A stretch of 64,000 nt of DNA. Origin: Actinoalloteichus fjordicus. GTDB taxonomy: Bacteria > Actinomycetota > Actinomycetes > Mycobacteriales > Pseudonocardiaceae. The translations under genes and the position numbers were made by a program. The notes under the pieces are model-generated. The model saw only the letters and a program-made list of their open reading frames with translations. It searched no databases and was not told the DNA's origin. Location: positions 186,001 to 250,000 of the forward strand of contig NZ_CP016076.1 in NCBI RefSeq assembly GCF_001941625.1, in the 5' to 3' direction. This document shows, one piece after another, positions 16,719-24,894 of this stretch (positions within the stretch are counted from its first letter, which is position 1; each line of letters starts with the position of its first letter).

Positions 16719-17959
16719 GGGTCCTCCTGATGATCGGTATGACGAAGATGACGGGCGATCGTGAGCAGGCTGTCCGGGCCGCCGTGGCTGCCGGGACGGG
16801 TCACGATCTCGTGGTGGGTGTCGGTGCGTGCGTGCACGGCGCCCGGATGGACCTGGCCGAGCAGATCGAGGCGGGTCACGCCGAGGGCGTCGAGCACCCG
16901 GCGGGCGGTCTCGCCGCCGGTCAGCGCGAGGCGGACCGGCGTGTCGTGCTCCGCCAGCGCGCTTCGGACGATCGCGGCGAGGTGGTCGGTGATCAGCCGG
17001 CCCGATCCGGGGTCGATCTCGTCGGGCGCGACCGCCGCCTGCCGGACGGCGAGCACGACGCAGCCGTGGTCGAGCCGTGCTCGGACGCACGAGCCGGTCT
17101 CGCGTCGGGTCGTCGGATCGACCAGGACGACCGCCGCGCCCGCGTGCTCGAGGATCTCGACCTGCCTGCGCGCGCCGGGCTCGGCGGAGCCGACGACGAC
17201 CAGGACGGCGGCCGAGGGACGGGCGGCCGGGCTGTCGCCGCAGGCGCGCACGGGCGCGGGATCGGGTTCGGCTGCGGACCGGAGCCTGCCGAACGCCGCC
17301 GCCAGGCCTGCCGACCCGACGGCGATCACGTCGGGGACGCCTGCGCAGGCGGCGGCGATCAGATCGAGGTCGGCGTCGGTCTCCGCGTCGCACACCGCGA
17401 TGTGTCGGGTCCTGGCGGCTTCGGCCAGGCCTGCGACGAGTCCGGCTGAGCGGACCGTGTCGAGGCCGAATCGGTCGGTCGGCAGCTCGCCGAGCGCCTC
17501 CTGAATCGAGGAGGGGCGCGGTTCTCCCGGTCCGGGAACGGGCGAGTGTGCGGCGAACACCACTCGGCCGTTGACGGTGGCCCGACCTGCGGCCGGCAGC
17601 GCGGGCGTGCAGACGATGAGGCTGTCGCGTCGATCGCGCAGGCCCCAGACCATCGGTGCGACGTTTCCGCGCAGCAGCGAGTCGATCTTGAGGAACAGCG
17701 GTCCGGAACGCGGGGTCAGGGCGCCGACGGCCGACCGGGCCTCGTCCGGAGTGGACTGTCGGATGTCGAGGTCGATCGCACACGGCCCCGTCGCAGTGGA
17801 CCCCTCGGCCGCGAGATCTTGCGCGAAACGCGCAATATTGCCGACCGGTGGCGCGAGCCGCGCCGAGGGTTCATCGTGACCGCCGCTCAGGGCGAGTGCC
17901 GCTTCAGCTGCGCCGCTGAGGTCATCACACAAGGCCAGGCGTGGTCTCCCTGGTCTCAT
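16715..17959 (-). CDS. Four-carbon acid-sugar kinase (DUF1537 family)
   Basis: 414-residue kinase of the family that phosphorylates D-threonate, D-erythronate or related acids at C4 (DtnK/OtnK-like). The N-terminal substrate domain has LALCDDLSGAAEAAL, and FLKIDSLLRGNVAPMVWGL is the conserved KIDSTLRGN-type motif. The C-terminal nucleotide domain has VVVGSAEPGARRQVE and the glycine-rich LALTGGETARRVLDALG. The ATG at 17959 is preferred over an in-frame GTG two codons upstream because GGAGG sits 5 bases before the ATG. The early part reads CDDLSGAAE rather than the more common ADDLTGA, a mild deviation. It is the first gene of the leftward operon and is coupled to pdxA2. Confidence 0.9.
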   Translation of the reverse strand: MRPGRPRLALCDDLSGAAEAALALSGGHDEPSARLAPPVGNIARFAQDLAAEGSTATGPCAIDLDIRQSTPDEARSAVGALTPRSGPLFLKIDSLLRGNVAPMVWGLRDRRDSLIVCTPALPAAGRATVNGRVVFAAHSPVPGPGEPRPSSIQEALGELPTDRFGLDTVRSAGLVAGLAEAARTRHIAVCDAETDADLDLIAAACAGVPDVIAVGSAGLAAAFGRLRSAAEPDPAPVRACGDSPAARPSAAVLVVVGSAEPGARRQVEILEHAGAAVVLVDPTTRRETGSCVRARLDHGCVVLAVRQAAVAPDEIDPGSGRLITDHLAAIVRSALAEHDTPVRLALTGGETARRVLDALGVTRLDLLGQVHPGAVHARTDTHHEIVTRPGSHGGPDSLLTIARHLRHTDHQEDP

Positions 17960-17994
17960 GGACACCTCCTCTCGGCCCGATCTGTCACGTGTTC

Positions 17995-18031
17995 TGCGCG
18001 AATCACGCTATCGGTGTTGCGCATATCACGC
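17995..18031. promoter_or_regulatory. Direct repeats in the divergent promoter (candidate DeoR sites)
   Basis: Two copies of TGCGC-N2-ATCACGC, at 17995-18008 and 18018-18031, with a 23-bp pitch. They lie in the 147-bp gap between the kinase (leftward) and the ABC solute-binding protein (rightward). DeoR/GlpR proteins commonly bind direct repeats, and their gene is in the leftward operon. Binding is inferred. Confidence 0.5.
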
Positions 18032-18106
18032 AAGCGTGCCTAGGGTGGCGCTCCAGCAGGTGGTGCTCCACGGGCGACGGCGCCCGAGGGCAACGGAGGT
18101 TGGCGA

Positions 18107-19672
18107 ATGCAGACAATGATGTCCCGGAGAACGCTGCTCAAGGCATTGGGCGTCGCAGGCGGCGCCGTAGCCGCAGGTGCGCTCTCCGGATGTGCGGGTC
18201 CTACCGGCGGACCGCCGCCCGGCTCGGTGACGCTCGGCCTCAATCGGTCGCTCGTCTCGCTCGACAACAAGCTCAACCAGTTCGACGCCGCGGTCACGGT
18301 GCAGCGTGCGGTCCGGCAGGGCCTGACTCGCATCGGCCCGGACCTGGCACCGATCCCGGTGCTGGCCGATCGCTTCGAGTTGACCGCGCCGACCCAGTGG
18401 ACGGTGCGGCTGCGGGAGGACGTGCGCTACTCCGACGGCACTCCGCTGGAGATCGCCGACATCGAGACGGCGCTGGCGATGTACCAGCAGGTGAGCGGCT
18501 CTTACCTGGCCGCGTTCTTCCCGGAATGGCCTGCGGTCGTGCCCATCGACGAGCGCACCTTCACCCTGGAGACGAACCGCCCGCTGCCCGTCCTCGACTA
18601 CCTGATGGCCAACGTCCTGATCACGCCTGCGGCCGCCAACGTCCCCGAGGAACTCCAGTCCGGCGTCGGCAGCGGCCCCTACACCGTCACCGCCTCGAAC
18701 CGGGGCACCGGCGACTACACGCTGCGCCGCAACGAGAACTACTGGGCCGACCGACCTCGGGTCGACCAGGTGCAGGTCCGGTTCATGCCGGAGGAGTCCA
18801 ACCGCGTGGTCGCGCTGCGCTCCGGCGAGATCGACATCATCGACACGATCAGCCCCGACTCCGCCGAACAGCTGCGCGGGCTCGCGGACATCCAGATCGA
18901 CCACGTCAAGGGCACCCGGCTCAACCAGCTCTTCTACAACTTCCGCAAGCCCGAGGACCATCCGCTGTCCAGGGCGTCCGTTCGCCAGGCGCTGTCCTTC
19001 GCGGTGGACGGCAGACGGCTCGCCGAGGACATCCTCGCCGGCTCGGTGGAGGCCGCCCGCGGGCCGGTGGCCGAGACGCTCAACGGATCAGTCGTGTGCG
19101 GCGAGTACACCTACGACCCCCGGCGGGCCAAGCAGATGCTGGAGGCCGAGGGGATCGCCGACGGCGATCTCAACCTCACGTTGATCTGGGAGACCGGCGA
19201 GTTCGCCAGCGACACCACCGTCATGGAGGCGGTGGTGCAGATGCTCGGCGACGTAGGCGTGTCGGTCCGGCTTCGGCAGTTCGAGCCCGGCGGCGACATC
19301 TCGGAGTGGCGGCAGGGGCGCGGCGGCGACTGGGACATCCTCGGCAACGGCTATGCCTCGCCGGTGGGCGCCGCGCTGCCGATCCTGCAGGGGATGTACG
19401 GCGGGACCCCGGAGCGAGAGCGCACCCGCGACACCTATCACGGCTACGTCAACCCCGAAGTCGTCGCGCTGCTCGACGAGGCCTACGCGGAGGTCGACCC
19501 CGACCGGCGACAGGTGATCACCGCCGAGCTGCAACAGGTCGTGTGGGACTCCTGGCCGAGCATGTGGGCCTTCGTCCCGAACTCGGTGCTCGCCTACCGG
19601 ACTCGAATCAGCGACGTGGGACTGGAACCGACCAACTCCTACGAACTCGCGCGCATCGGGCTGGAGGCGTGA
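18107..19672 (+). CDS. Family-5 extracellular solute-binding lipoprotein
   Basis: 521-residue ABC solute receptor of the DppA/OppA family, which binds peptides or, in many actinobacteria and thermophiles, oligosaccharides. The N-terminus has a twin-arginine pattern (SRRTLLK, Arg7-Arg8) and a lipobox LSGC with Cys29, so it is probably Tat-exported and lipid-anchored. Family blocks are LREDVRYSDGTPLEIADIET, VGSGPYTVT, LRRNENYW and VRQALSFAVDGRRLAEDIL. GGAGG lies 7 bases before the ATG at 18107. It is the first gene of an eleven-gene operon of sugar-acid enzymes, which points to a carbohydrate-derived ligand more than a peptide; that is inference. Confidence 0.92.
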   Translation: MQTMMSRRTLLKALGVAGGAVAAGALSGCAGPTGGPPPGSVTLGLNRSLVSLDNKLNQFDAAVTVQRAVRQGLTRIGPDLAPIPVLADRFELTAPTQWTVRLREDVRYSDGTPLEIADIETALAMYQQVSGSYLAAFFPEWPAVVPIDERTFTLETNRPLPVLDYLMANVLITPAAANVPEELQSGVGSGPYTVTASNRGTGDYTLRRNENYWADRPRVDQVQVRFMPEESNRVVALRSGEIDIIDTISPDSAEQLRGLADIQIDHVKGTRLNQLFYNFRKPEDHPLSRASVRQALSFAVDGRRLAEDILAGSVEAARGPVAETLNGSVVCGEYTYDPRRAKQMLEAEGIADGDLNLTLIWETGEFASDTTVMEAVVQMLGDVGVSVRLRQFEPGGDISEWRQGRGGDWDILGNGYASPVGAALPILQGMYGGTPERERTRDTYHGYVNPEVVALLDEAYAEVDPDRRQVITAELQQVVWDSWPSMWAFVPNSVLAYRTRISDVGLEPTNSYELARIGLEA

Positions 19673-19673
19673 G

Positions 19674-20609
19674 GTGATCCGATACGTCCTGACCCGACTC
19701 GGCCAGAGCGTCCTGGTCGTCATGCTCACCGTCTCCACCGTCTTCGTGCTGATCCGGATGGCGCCCGGCGACCCGGCGACGGCCTTCGCCGCGCCGAACG
19801 CCACCACGGAGGACCTGGCCGAGATCCGCACCCAACTCGGCCTCGACGGCTCCATCCCCTCCCAGTACCTGACCTTCCTCGGTCAGTTGTTCACCGGGGA
19901 CCTGGGCACCTCGTACTCGTTCCGCGCGCCCGCCTTCGAGGTCGTGCTCGACCGGGTGCCCTACACGATCACGCTGGCCCTGGCGGCGATCCTGTTGACC
20001 GCGCTCATCGCGCTGCCACTGGGCATCTGGATGGCGAGCCGAGCCGACACCACGCGGGAGACCGGCGCGAACATCGCCACCGTCGCGGCCCAGTCCATGC
20101 CGGAGTTCTGGAGCGGCATCATGCTGCTCACCGTCTTCTCCGTCCTGATCCCGGTGCTGCCGTCGTCCGGCTTCACCACCTGGGGCGGGCTGGTGCTGCC
20201 CGCGGTCACCGTCGCGCTGCTGCAGATCGCGTTGATCTCCCGGCTGGTTCGTCGCGAGATGGTGACCAACCTGACCTCGCCCTATCTGACGGTGGCCCGC
20301 GCACACGGCTTCGGCGAGCGTCGGCTCGTCTGGGGCTACGCGCTGGGCAACTCGATCATCCCGGTGCTCACCGCGCTGGGCACCCGATTCGCCGCGATGC
20401 TCAACGGCGTGGTCGTGGTGGAGGTCGTGTTCGCCTGGCCCGGTGTCGGCTCGCTCGTCGTGCGGGCGTTGGAGACGCGCGACTATCCGCTGATCCAGGC
20501 GACGGTGCTGGTCACCGCCGCGCTCGCGATCCTCGTCCAGCTCCTCATCGACCTGGTGTACCCGCTGCTCGACCCGCGGGTTCGGCTCGGAAAGGCCACG
20601 GCGCGATGA
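19674..20609 (+). CDS. ABC transporter permease (DppB type)
   Basis: 311-residue inner-membrane permease, first of the heterodimeric pair. It begins with the family's MIRYVLTRLGQSVLVVMLTV helix and MAPGDPA loop. Several transmembrane segments follow, and then the EAA-type cytoplasmic coupling loop (LTVARAHGFGERRLVWGYAL). The C-terminus reads VVVVEVVFAWPGVGSL, a DppB hallmark. The GTG start at 19674 comes one base after the solute-binding protein stop. Its partner permease starts inside its stop codon. Confidence 0.93.
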   Translation: MIRYVLTRLGQSVLVVMLTVSTVFVLIRMAPGDPATAFAAPNATTEDLAEIRTQLGLDGSIPSQYLTFLGQLFTGDLGTSYSFRAPAFEVVLDRVPYTITLALAAILLTALIALPLGIWMASRADTTRETGANIATVAAQSMPEFWSGIMLLTVFSVLIPVLPSSGFTTWGGLVLPAVTVALLQIALISRLVRREMVTNLTSPYLTVARAHGFGERRLVWGYALGNSIIPVLTALGTRFAAMLNGVVVVEVVFAWPGVGSLVVRALETRDYPLIQATVLVTAALAILVQLLIDLVYPLLDPRVRLGKATAR

Positions 20610-21505
20610 CCACGACCTCACCTGAGACCCGGCCGAGCCGGGTGACCGCCCGACAACTGCGCGACGCGGGCGTCGCCCGCCGCGCGCGCACCGCCAAGGC
20701 CAAGATCCGTATCGGCGCCGTGCTCACCGCGCTCGTCGTGCTGCCGATCCTGCTGGCCGACCTGCTGCCGCTGCCGGATGCCAACGAGCAGGACCTCGGC
20801 AGCCGCCGCCTGCCGCCGCTGACCGACGGGCATCTGTTCGGCACCGACCAGCTCGGCAGGGACCTGCTGGCCAGAGTCCTCGACGGCGGCCAGGTCTCCG
20901 TCCTCATCGGCGTCCTCGCCGTGGTCGTCTCCGGCCTGATCGGCCTCGTCGCCGGGGCGGCGGCAGGCTACTTCGGCGGCTGGGTCGACGCGGTCGTCTC
21001 CCGGCTGCTCGAAGCGCAGATGTCGTTGCCGCTGCTGATGATGCTGCTGCTCGTGGTGGCCCTGTTCGGTCCGTCGATCCCGGTGATCACGGCCGTCATC
21101 GCGATCGCCCAGTGGCCGGAGGTGGCGAGGCTGACCCGTTCGATGGTGATGGTCGAACGTGAGAAGCCGTACGTGGACGCCGCCCGCACCCTCGGACTGA
21201 CGCACTCCGGCGTGCTGTTCCGGCACCTCGTGCCGAACGTCATCCGGCAGACCAGCCTCGTCGTGCTGCTACTGCTGGCGCAGGCGGTGCTCTTGGAGAG
21301 CGCACTGAGCTACCTGGGCGCCGGGCCGGAGCGCCCGTACGCCACCTGGGGTCGGCTGATCTCCGACGGACAGGACTACGTCACCACGTCGTGGTGGCTG
21401 GTGACACTGCCCGGTCTGATGATCGTGCTGCTCGTGGTCGGCGTGAACCTGCTCGGCGACGGGCTCCGCGACCGCCCGCGCGCGAAGAAGGGAGCCACGA
21501 CATGA
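20606..21505 (+). CDS. ABC transporter permease (DppC type)
   Basis: 299-residue second permease. After a cytosolic N-terminus and first helix, the DppC signature HLFGTDQLGRDLLARVLDGG is visible, then the coupling loop YVDAARTLGLTHSGVLFRHL and the LLESALSYLGAG block. It overlaps the DppB-like gene upstream and the ATPase gene downstream by ATGA junctions. Together with the next two genes it completes an importer. Confidence 0.93.
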   Translation: MTTTSPETRPSRVTARQLRDAGVARRARTAKAKIRIGAVLTALVVLPILLADLLPLPDANEQDLGSRRLPPLTDGHLFGTDQLGRDLLARVLDGGQVSVLIGVLAVVVSGLIGLVAGAAAGYFGGWVDAVVSRLLEAQMSLPLLMMLLLVVALFGPSIPVITAVIAIAQWPEVARLTRSMVMVEREKPYVDAARTLGLTHSGVLFRHLVPNVIRQTSLVVLLLLAQAVLLESALSYLGAGPERPYATWGRLISDGQDYVTTSWWLVTLPGLMIVLLVVGVNLLGDGLRDRPRAKKGATT

Positions 21506-22308
21506 GCAGGCTCGTGGAGATCGAAGACCTTCAGATCGAACTGGTCACCGCGCACGGGGTGGTGCGCGCGGTCGACGGGATCTCACTGCACATCGACGCA
21601 GGCGAGACCGTGACGCTGATCGGCGAGTCCGGCTCCGGGAAGTCGACCACGGCGATGGGCCTGCTGCGGCTGCTGCCTGCGGAGCTGGCCGTGCTCTCCG
21701 GCAGGGCGCTGCTGGCAGGCCATGACGTCGTGGCCGATCCCGCGTCGATCGCCGCACTCCGAGGCCGGGTCGTCGGGCTGATCCCGCAGGACCCGATGAC
21801 CGCACTGAGCCCGGTGGAGACGATCGGCCGCAGGCTGACCGAACTGGTGCGACTCCACAACCCGGGCACCAGCCGCCGGGCGGGTCGGGACCAGGCCGCG
21901 ACGCTGCTGGACCGCGTGCGCGTCCCCGATCCCGCGTGGCTGCTCGACCGCTATCCGCACCAGCTCTCCGGCGGTCTCCAACAGCGAGTGCTGATCGCCT
22001 GCGCGCTCACCGGCGAGCCGGAGCTGCTCGTCGCCGACGAGCCGACCAGCGCCCTGGACGTCACCGTGCAGGCGGGCGTGCTCGAGGTGCTGATGGAACT
22101 CCAGGAGCGGACCGGCGTGGCGATCCTGATGATCACCCACGACATCGGCGTGGCCCGCCTGGTCTCCGACCGGGTGCACGTGATGCGGGCGGGTCGGTTC
22201 GTGGAGAGCGGAGAGGTCGAACAGGTGGTGGACGCCCCGAGCCATCCCTACACCAGGGAACTGCTGGCCTCGGTGCCTCGGCTCGTCGCGAAGGAGGAAC
22301 GGGCATGA
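21502..22308 (+). CDS. ABC transporter ATP-binding protein (DppD type)
   Basis: 268-residue ATPase. Walker A is GESGSGKST, the Q-loop region is GLIPQDPMTALSP, the signature is LSGGLQQRV, Walker B is LLVADEPTSALD, and the switch His is in ITHDIG. It is shorter than typical DppD (about 330) because the C-terminal oligopeptide/dipeptide domain with its cysteine cluster is missing after SHPYTRELLASVPRL. The ATG at 21502 overlaps the permease stop. Confidence 0.93.
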   Translation: MSRLVEIEDLQIELVTAHGVVRAVDGISLHIDAGETVTLIGESGSGKSTTAMGLLRLLPAELAVLSGRALLAGHDVVADPASIAALRGRVVGLIPQDPMTALSPVETIGRRLTELVRLHNPGTSRRAGRDQAATLLDRVRVPDPAWLLDRYPHQLSGGLQQRVLIACALTGEPELLVADEPTSALDVTVQAGVLEVLMELQERTGVAILMITHDIGVARLVSDRVHVMRAGRFVESGEVEQVVDAPSHPYTRELLASVPRLVAKEERA

Positions 22309-23153
22309 GCGAGACCCCGATCCTGTCCGTGCAGAACCTCGTCGTGGAGTTCCCCGGCACGGGCGGCGCGATCCGCGCGGTCTCGGACGTCGGATTCGAC
22401 CTGCACCGGGGCCGCACGGTGGGCGTCGTCGGCGAGTCCGGCTGCGGCAAGAGCACCATCGCGCGCAGCATCGTCCGCCTGCAACGGCCCACCGCCGGCC
22501 GCATCCTGCTGGACGGCGTCGACATCACGCAGCTGTCCGAACGCAGGCTGCGGCCGATGCGGGCCAGGGTGCAGATGATCTTCCAGGACCCGTACGCCTC
22601 GCTCGATCCGCACTTGGACGCAGGCGACATCGTCGGCGAGCCGTTGAAGCTGCGCGGCGTCCGCAACGCCTCGGAGCGTCGACGCGCGGCGGCCGAGCTG
22701 CTGGCGCGCGTCGAGCTGCCAGCGAAGGCGCTCGGGCGGCGGCCCGGCGAGTTCTCCGGCGGCCAGCGGCAGCGGATCGGCATCGCCAGGGCCCTGGCCT
22801 GCCGTCCCGACGTCCTGGTCTGCGACGAGGCCACCAGTGCGCTGGACGTCTCCGTGCAGGCCCAGGTCCTTCGGCTGCTCCAGGACATCCAGGCCGAGAC
22901 CGGCGTGGCCTACGTGGTGATCTCGCACAACCTCGGCGTGGTGCGCGAGCTGAGCGACGAGGTGCTGGTGATGCGCCGGGGACAGGTCGTCGAGCACGGC
23001 CCGACGCATCAGGTGCTCACCGCGCCCGCCGCCGAGTACACCCGCGTGCTGCGCGACGCGGCACTTGATCCGGCGGCGATCACCGGTCGCAAACCACGAC
23101 ACCTGCTGGCCGCGATCCGCGCGGGCGGCTCCGAAGAGGAGAGGATCGCATGA
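22305..23153 (+). CDS. ABC transporter ATP-binding protein (DppF type)
   Basis: 282-residue second ATPase. Walker A is GESGCGKST, the Q-loop region is MIFQDPYASLDPHL, the signature is FSGGQRQRI, Walker B is VLVCDEATSALD, and the switch His is in ISHNLG. Like its partner it lacks the Cys-rich C-terminal extension usual in peptide transporters. That fits a sugar-type substrate but does not prove it. ATGA coupling exists on both sides, downstream with the aldo/keto reductase. Confidence 0.93.
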   Translation: MSETPILSVQNLVVEFPGTGGAIRAVSDVGFDLHRGRTVGVVGESGCGKSTIARSIVRLQRPTAGRILLDGVDITQLSERRLRPMRARVQMIFQDPYASLDPHLDAGDIVGEPLKLRGVRNASERRRAAAELLARVELPAKALGRRPGEFSGGQRQRIGIARALACRPDVLVCDEATSALDVSVQAQVLRLLQDIQAETGVAYVVISHNLGVVRELSDEVLVMRRGQVVEHGPTHQVLTAPAAEYTRVLRDAALDPAAITGRKPRHLLAAIRAGGSEEERIA

Positions 23154-24103
23154 CCATCGGCACACCCAGGCTGGTCCTGGGGACGATGACGTTCGGGGAC
23201 ACCGTCTCGGCGACGGACGCCCAGCGGCTGCTCGACGCTGCGCTCGACGCCGGGATCACCGACGTCGACACCGCGAACGGCTACGCCAAGGGCACCACCG
23301 AGGAGCTGCTCGCGCCGCTGATCGCCGCGCGCCGCGACCGGATCACGCTGGCCACGAAGGCGGGCATGCCGCATCCGGACGCAGGAGATCACTCGCCGCT
23401 GTCGCCTGCCGGTCTGCGGGCGAGCGTCGAGGGGAGCCTGCGCAGGCTCGGCGTCGACCACATCGACCTCTTCTACCTGCACCAGCCGGACGCCGCCGCC
23501 CGGGTGGAGGACACCATGCGGGCCGTCGCGAAGCTGGTCGAGGAGGGCAAGATCCGCAGCCTCGGCGTGTCGAACTTCGCGGCGTGGCAGATCGTCGAAC
23601 TGAACCGGGTCGCCGACCAGCTCGGCACGCCCGGCCCCGTCATCGCCCAGCAGCTCTACAACCTGCTGGCCAGGCGGATCGACGAGGAGTACGCCGCGAT
23701 GGCCGCCGCGACCGGGCTGGACACCGTGGTCTACAACCCGCTCGGCGGCGGCCTGCTCACCGGACGACACCGCTTCGAGAGCACCCCCGGCAGCGGGCGG
23801 TTCGGCGACTCCGTGCTGGCCGGGATGTACCGGCAGCGCTACTGGGATGCCCAGCTCTTCGAGGCGGTCGACGCGCTGACCGCGATCGCGGACCAGGCCG
23901 GTCTGCCGCTCACCGAGCTCGCCCTGCGCTGGCTGCTGTCTCGCCCGGTCGTCGACGCCGTCCTGCTCGGCGCCTCCCGGCTCGACCACCTCACCTCGAA
24001 CATCGACGCGCTGGGCCGAGGCCCGCTGCCCGACGACGTCGTCGCCGCCTGCGACGAGGTCGGTGCCCGGCTGCGTGGACCCATGCCCGCCTACAACCGC
24101 TGA
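23150..24103 (+). CDS. Aldo/keto reductase
   Basis: 317-residue NADP(H)-dependent TIM-barrel oxidoreductase. The catalytic tetrad is visible: Asp40 and Tyr45 in DVDTANGYAKGTTEELL, Lys in LATKAGM, and His in DLFYLHQPD. The cofactor-side IRSLGVSNFAAWQI and C-terminal LLGASRLDHLTSNI blocks are intact. It most resembles the group acting on small sugars and aldehydes. In this operon it may oxidise or reduce a sugar or the aldehyde released by the aldolase next door. The direction and substrate are inferred only. Confidence 0.9.
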   Translation: MTIGTPRLVLGTMTFGDTVSATDAQRLLDAALDAGITDVDTANGYAKGTTEELLAPLIAARRDRITLATKAGMPHPDAGDHSPLSPAGLRASVEGSLRRLGVDHIDLFYLHQPDAAARVEDTMRAVAKLVEEGKIRSLGVSNFAAWQIVELNRVADQLGTPGPVIAQQLYNLLARRIDEEYAAMAAATGLDTVVYNPLGGGLLTGRHRFESTPGSGRFGDSVLAGMYRQRYWDAQLFEAVDALTAIADQAGLPLTELALRWLLSRPVVDAVLLGASRLDHLTSNIDALGRGPLPDDVVAACDEVGARLRGPMPAYNR

Positions 24104-24126
24104 GAACGAACAGGAGCCCCACTTCC

Positions 24127-24894
24127 ATGAGCGCACTCGACTTCGCCCGCCGCATCCGAGGTCGGGAGCAGGCCGTCGGCTACTGGGTCGTGCTGGACGA
24201 TCCGATCGCCACCGAGCGGCTCGCCCGACTCGGCTACGACTACGTGGCCGTCGACGCCCAGCACGGCCTGGTCGGGTACGAGGGCATCCGCAACGCGATG
24301 CTCGCCATCGACGCGGGCGCGACCTCCGCCGCGATGGTGCGGGTCGAGCAGAACGATCCCTTCGCCATCGGCCGGGTGCTCGACGCGGGTGCCACCGGCG
24401 TCATCGTCCCGCTGATCGACACGGCCGAGGATGCGGCGGCCGCCGTGCGCTCCACCCGTTACCCGCCGCACGGGCGCCGGTCCTACGGCCCGATGCGGGC
24501 TCAGCTCCGCGTCGGCCCGACGCCCGCCGTCTCGGACGAGGCCACGCTGGTCCTGGCGATGATCGAGACGCCGGAGGGCCTGGCCAACGTCGCGGAGATC
24601 TGCGCGACGCCGGGCCTGGACGGCGTCTACGTCGGCCCGTCCGACCTTCGACTCGCGGTCGGCGGCGCCACCTCGACCGACCCGGCCGTCGACGGTCCCT
24701 TCGAGGAGGCCGTCACCAGGATCGCCGAGGCCGCCGCAGCCGCCGGGATCGCCGCGGGCATCCACACTCCCGGCGGCGAGGTCGCCCGGCGTCGACTTGC
24801 CCAGGGCTACACCTTCGCCTCGGTGGCCTGCGACCTCGTGCACCTGGAGCAGGCGGCGAAGGCCCACCTGAGCGCCGCGCGAGGCGAGCAGTGA
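24127..24894 (+). CDS. HpcH/HpaI-family class II aldolase
   Basis: 255-residue metal-dependent pyruvate aldolase, related to HpaI and 2-dehydro-3-deoxyglucarate aldolase. It cleaves 2-keto-3-deoxy acids to pyruvate and an aldehyde. The conserved catalytic His46 lies in VAVDAQHGLVGYEG. Arg72 lies in AMVRVEQNDP, where the more usual residue pattern is VRVPWND. Metal ligands are Glu147 in AMIETPEGL and Asp173 in GVYVGPSDL. It sits before the sialidase-like and dehydratase genes and is the likely terminal step after the enolase-superfamily dehydratase. GAGC before the ATG is a weak ribosome-binding site. Confidence 0.9.
   Translation: MSALDFARRIRGREQAVGYWVVLDDPIATERLARLGYDYVAVDAQHGLVGYEGIRNAMLAIDAGATSAAMVRVEQNDPFAIGRVLDAGATGVIVPLIDTAEDAAAAVRSTRYPPHGRRSYGPMRAQLRVGPTPAVSDEATLVLAMIETPEGLANVAEICATPGLDGVYVGPSDLRLAVGGATSTDPAVDGPFEEAVTRIAEAAAAAGIAAGIHTPGGEVARRRLAQGYTFASVACDLVHLEQAAKAHLSAARGEQ

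Noticed and set aside
15714-17783. 689-residue reading extending pdxA2 into the kinase gene
   Set aside because: The extension is Arg/Pro-rich shadow sequence of the kinase. The GTG at 16718 has AGGAGGA and begins the family sequence.
17819-17835. Perfect TTGCGCG-AAA-CGCGCAA palindrome
   Set aside because: It lies inside the kinase coding region and encodes a normal stretch of it. It shares only a TGCGC core with the promoter repeats, so I treat it as coincidental.
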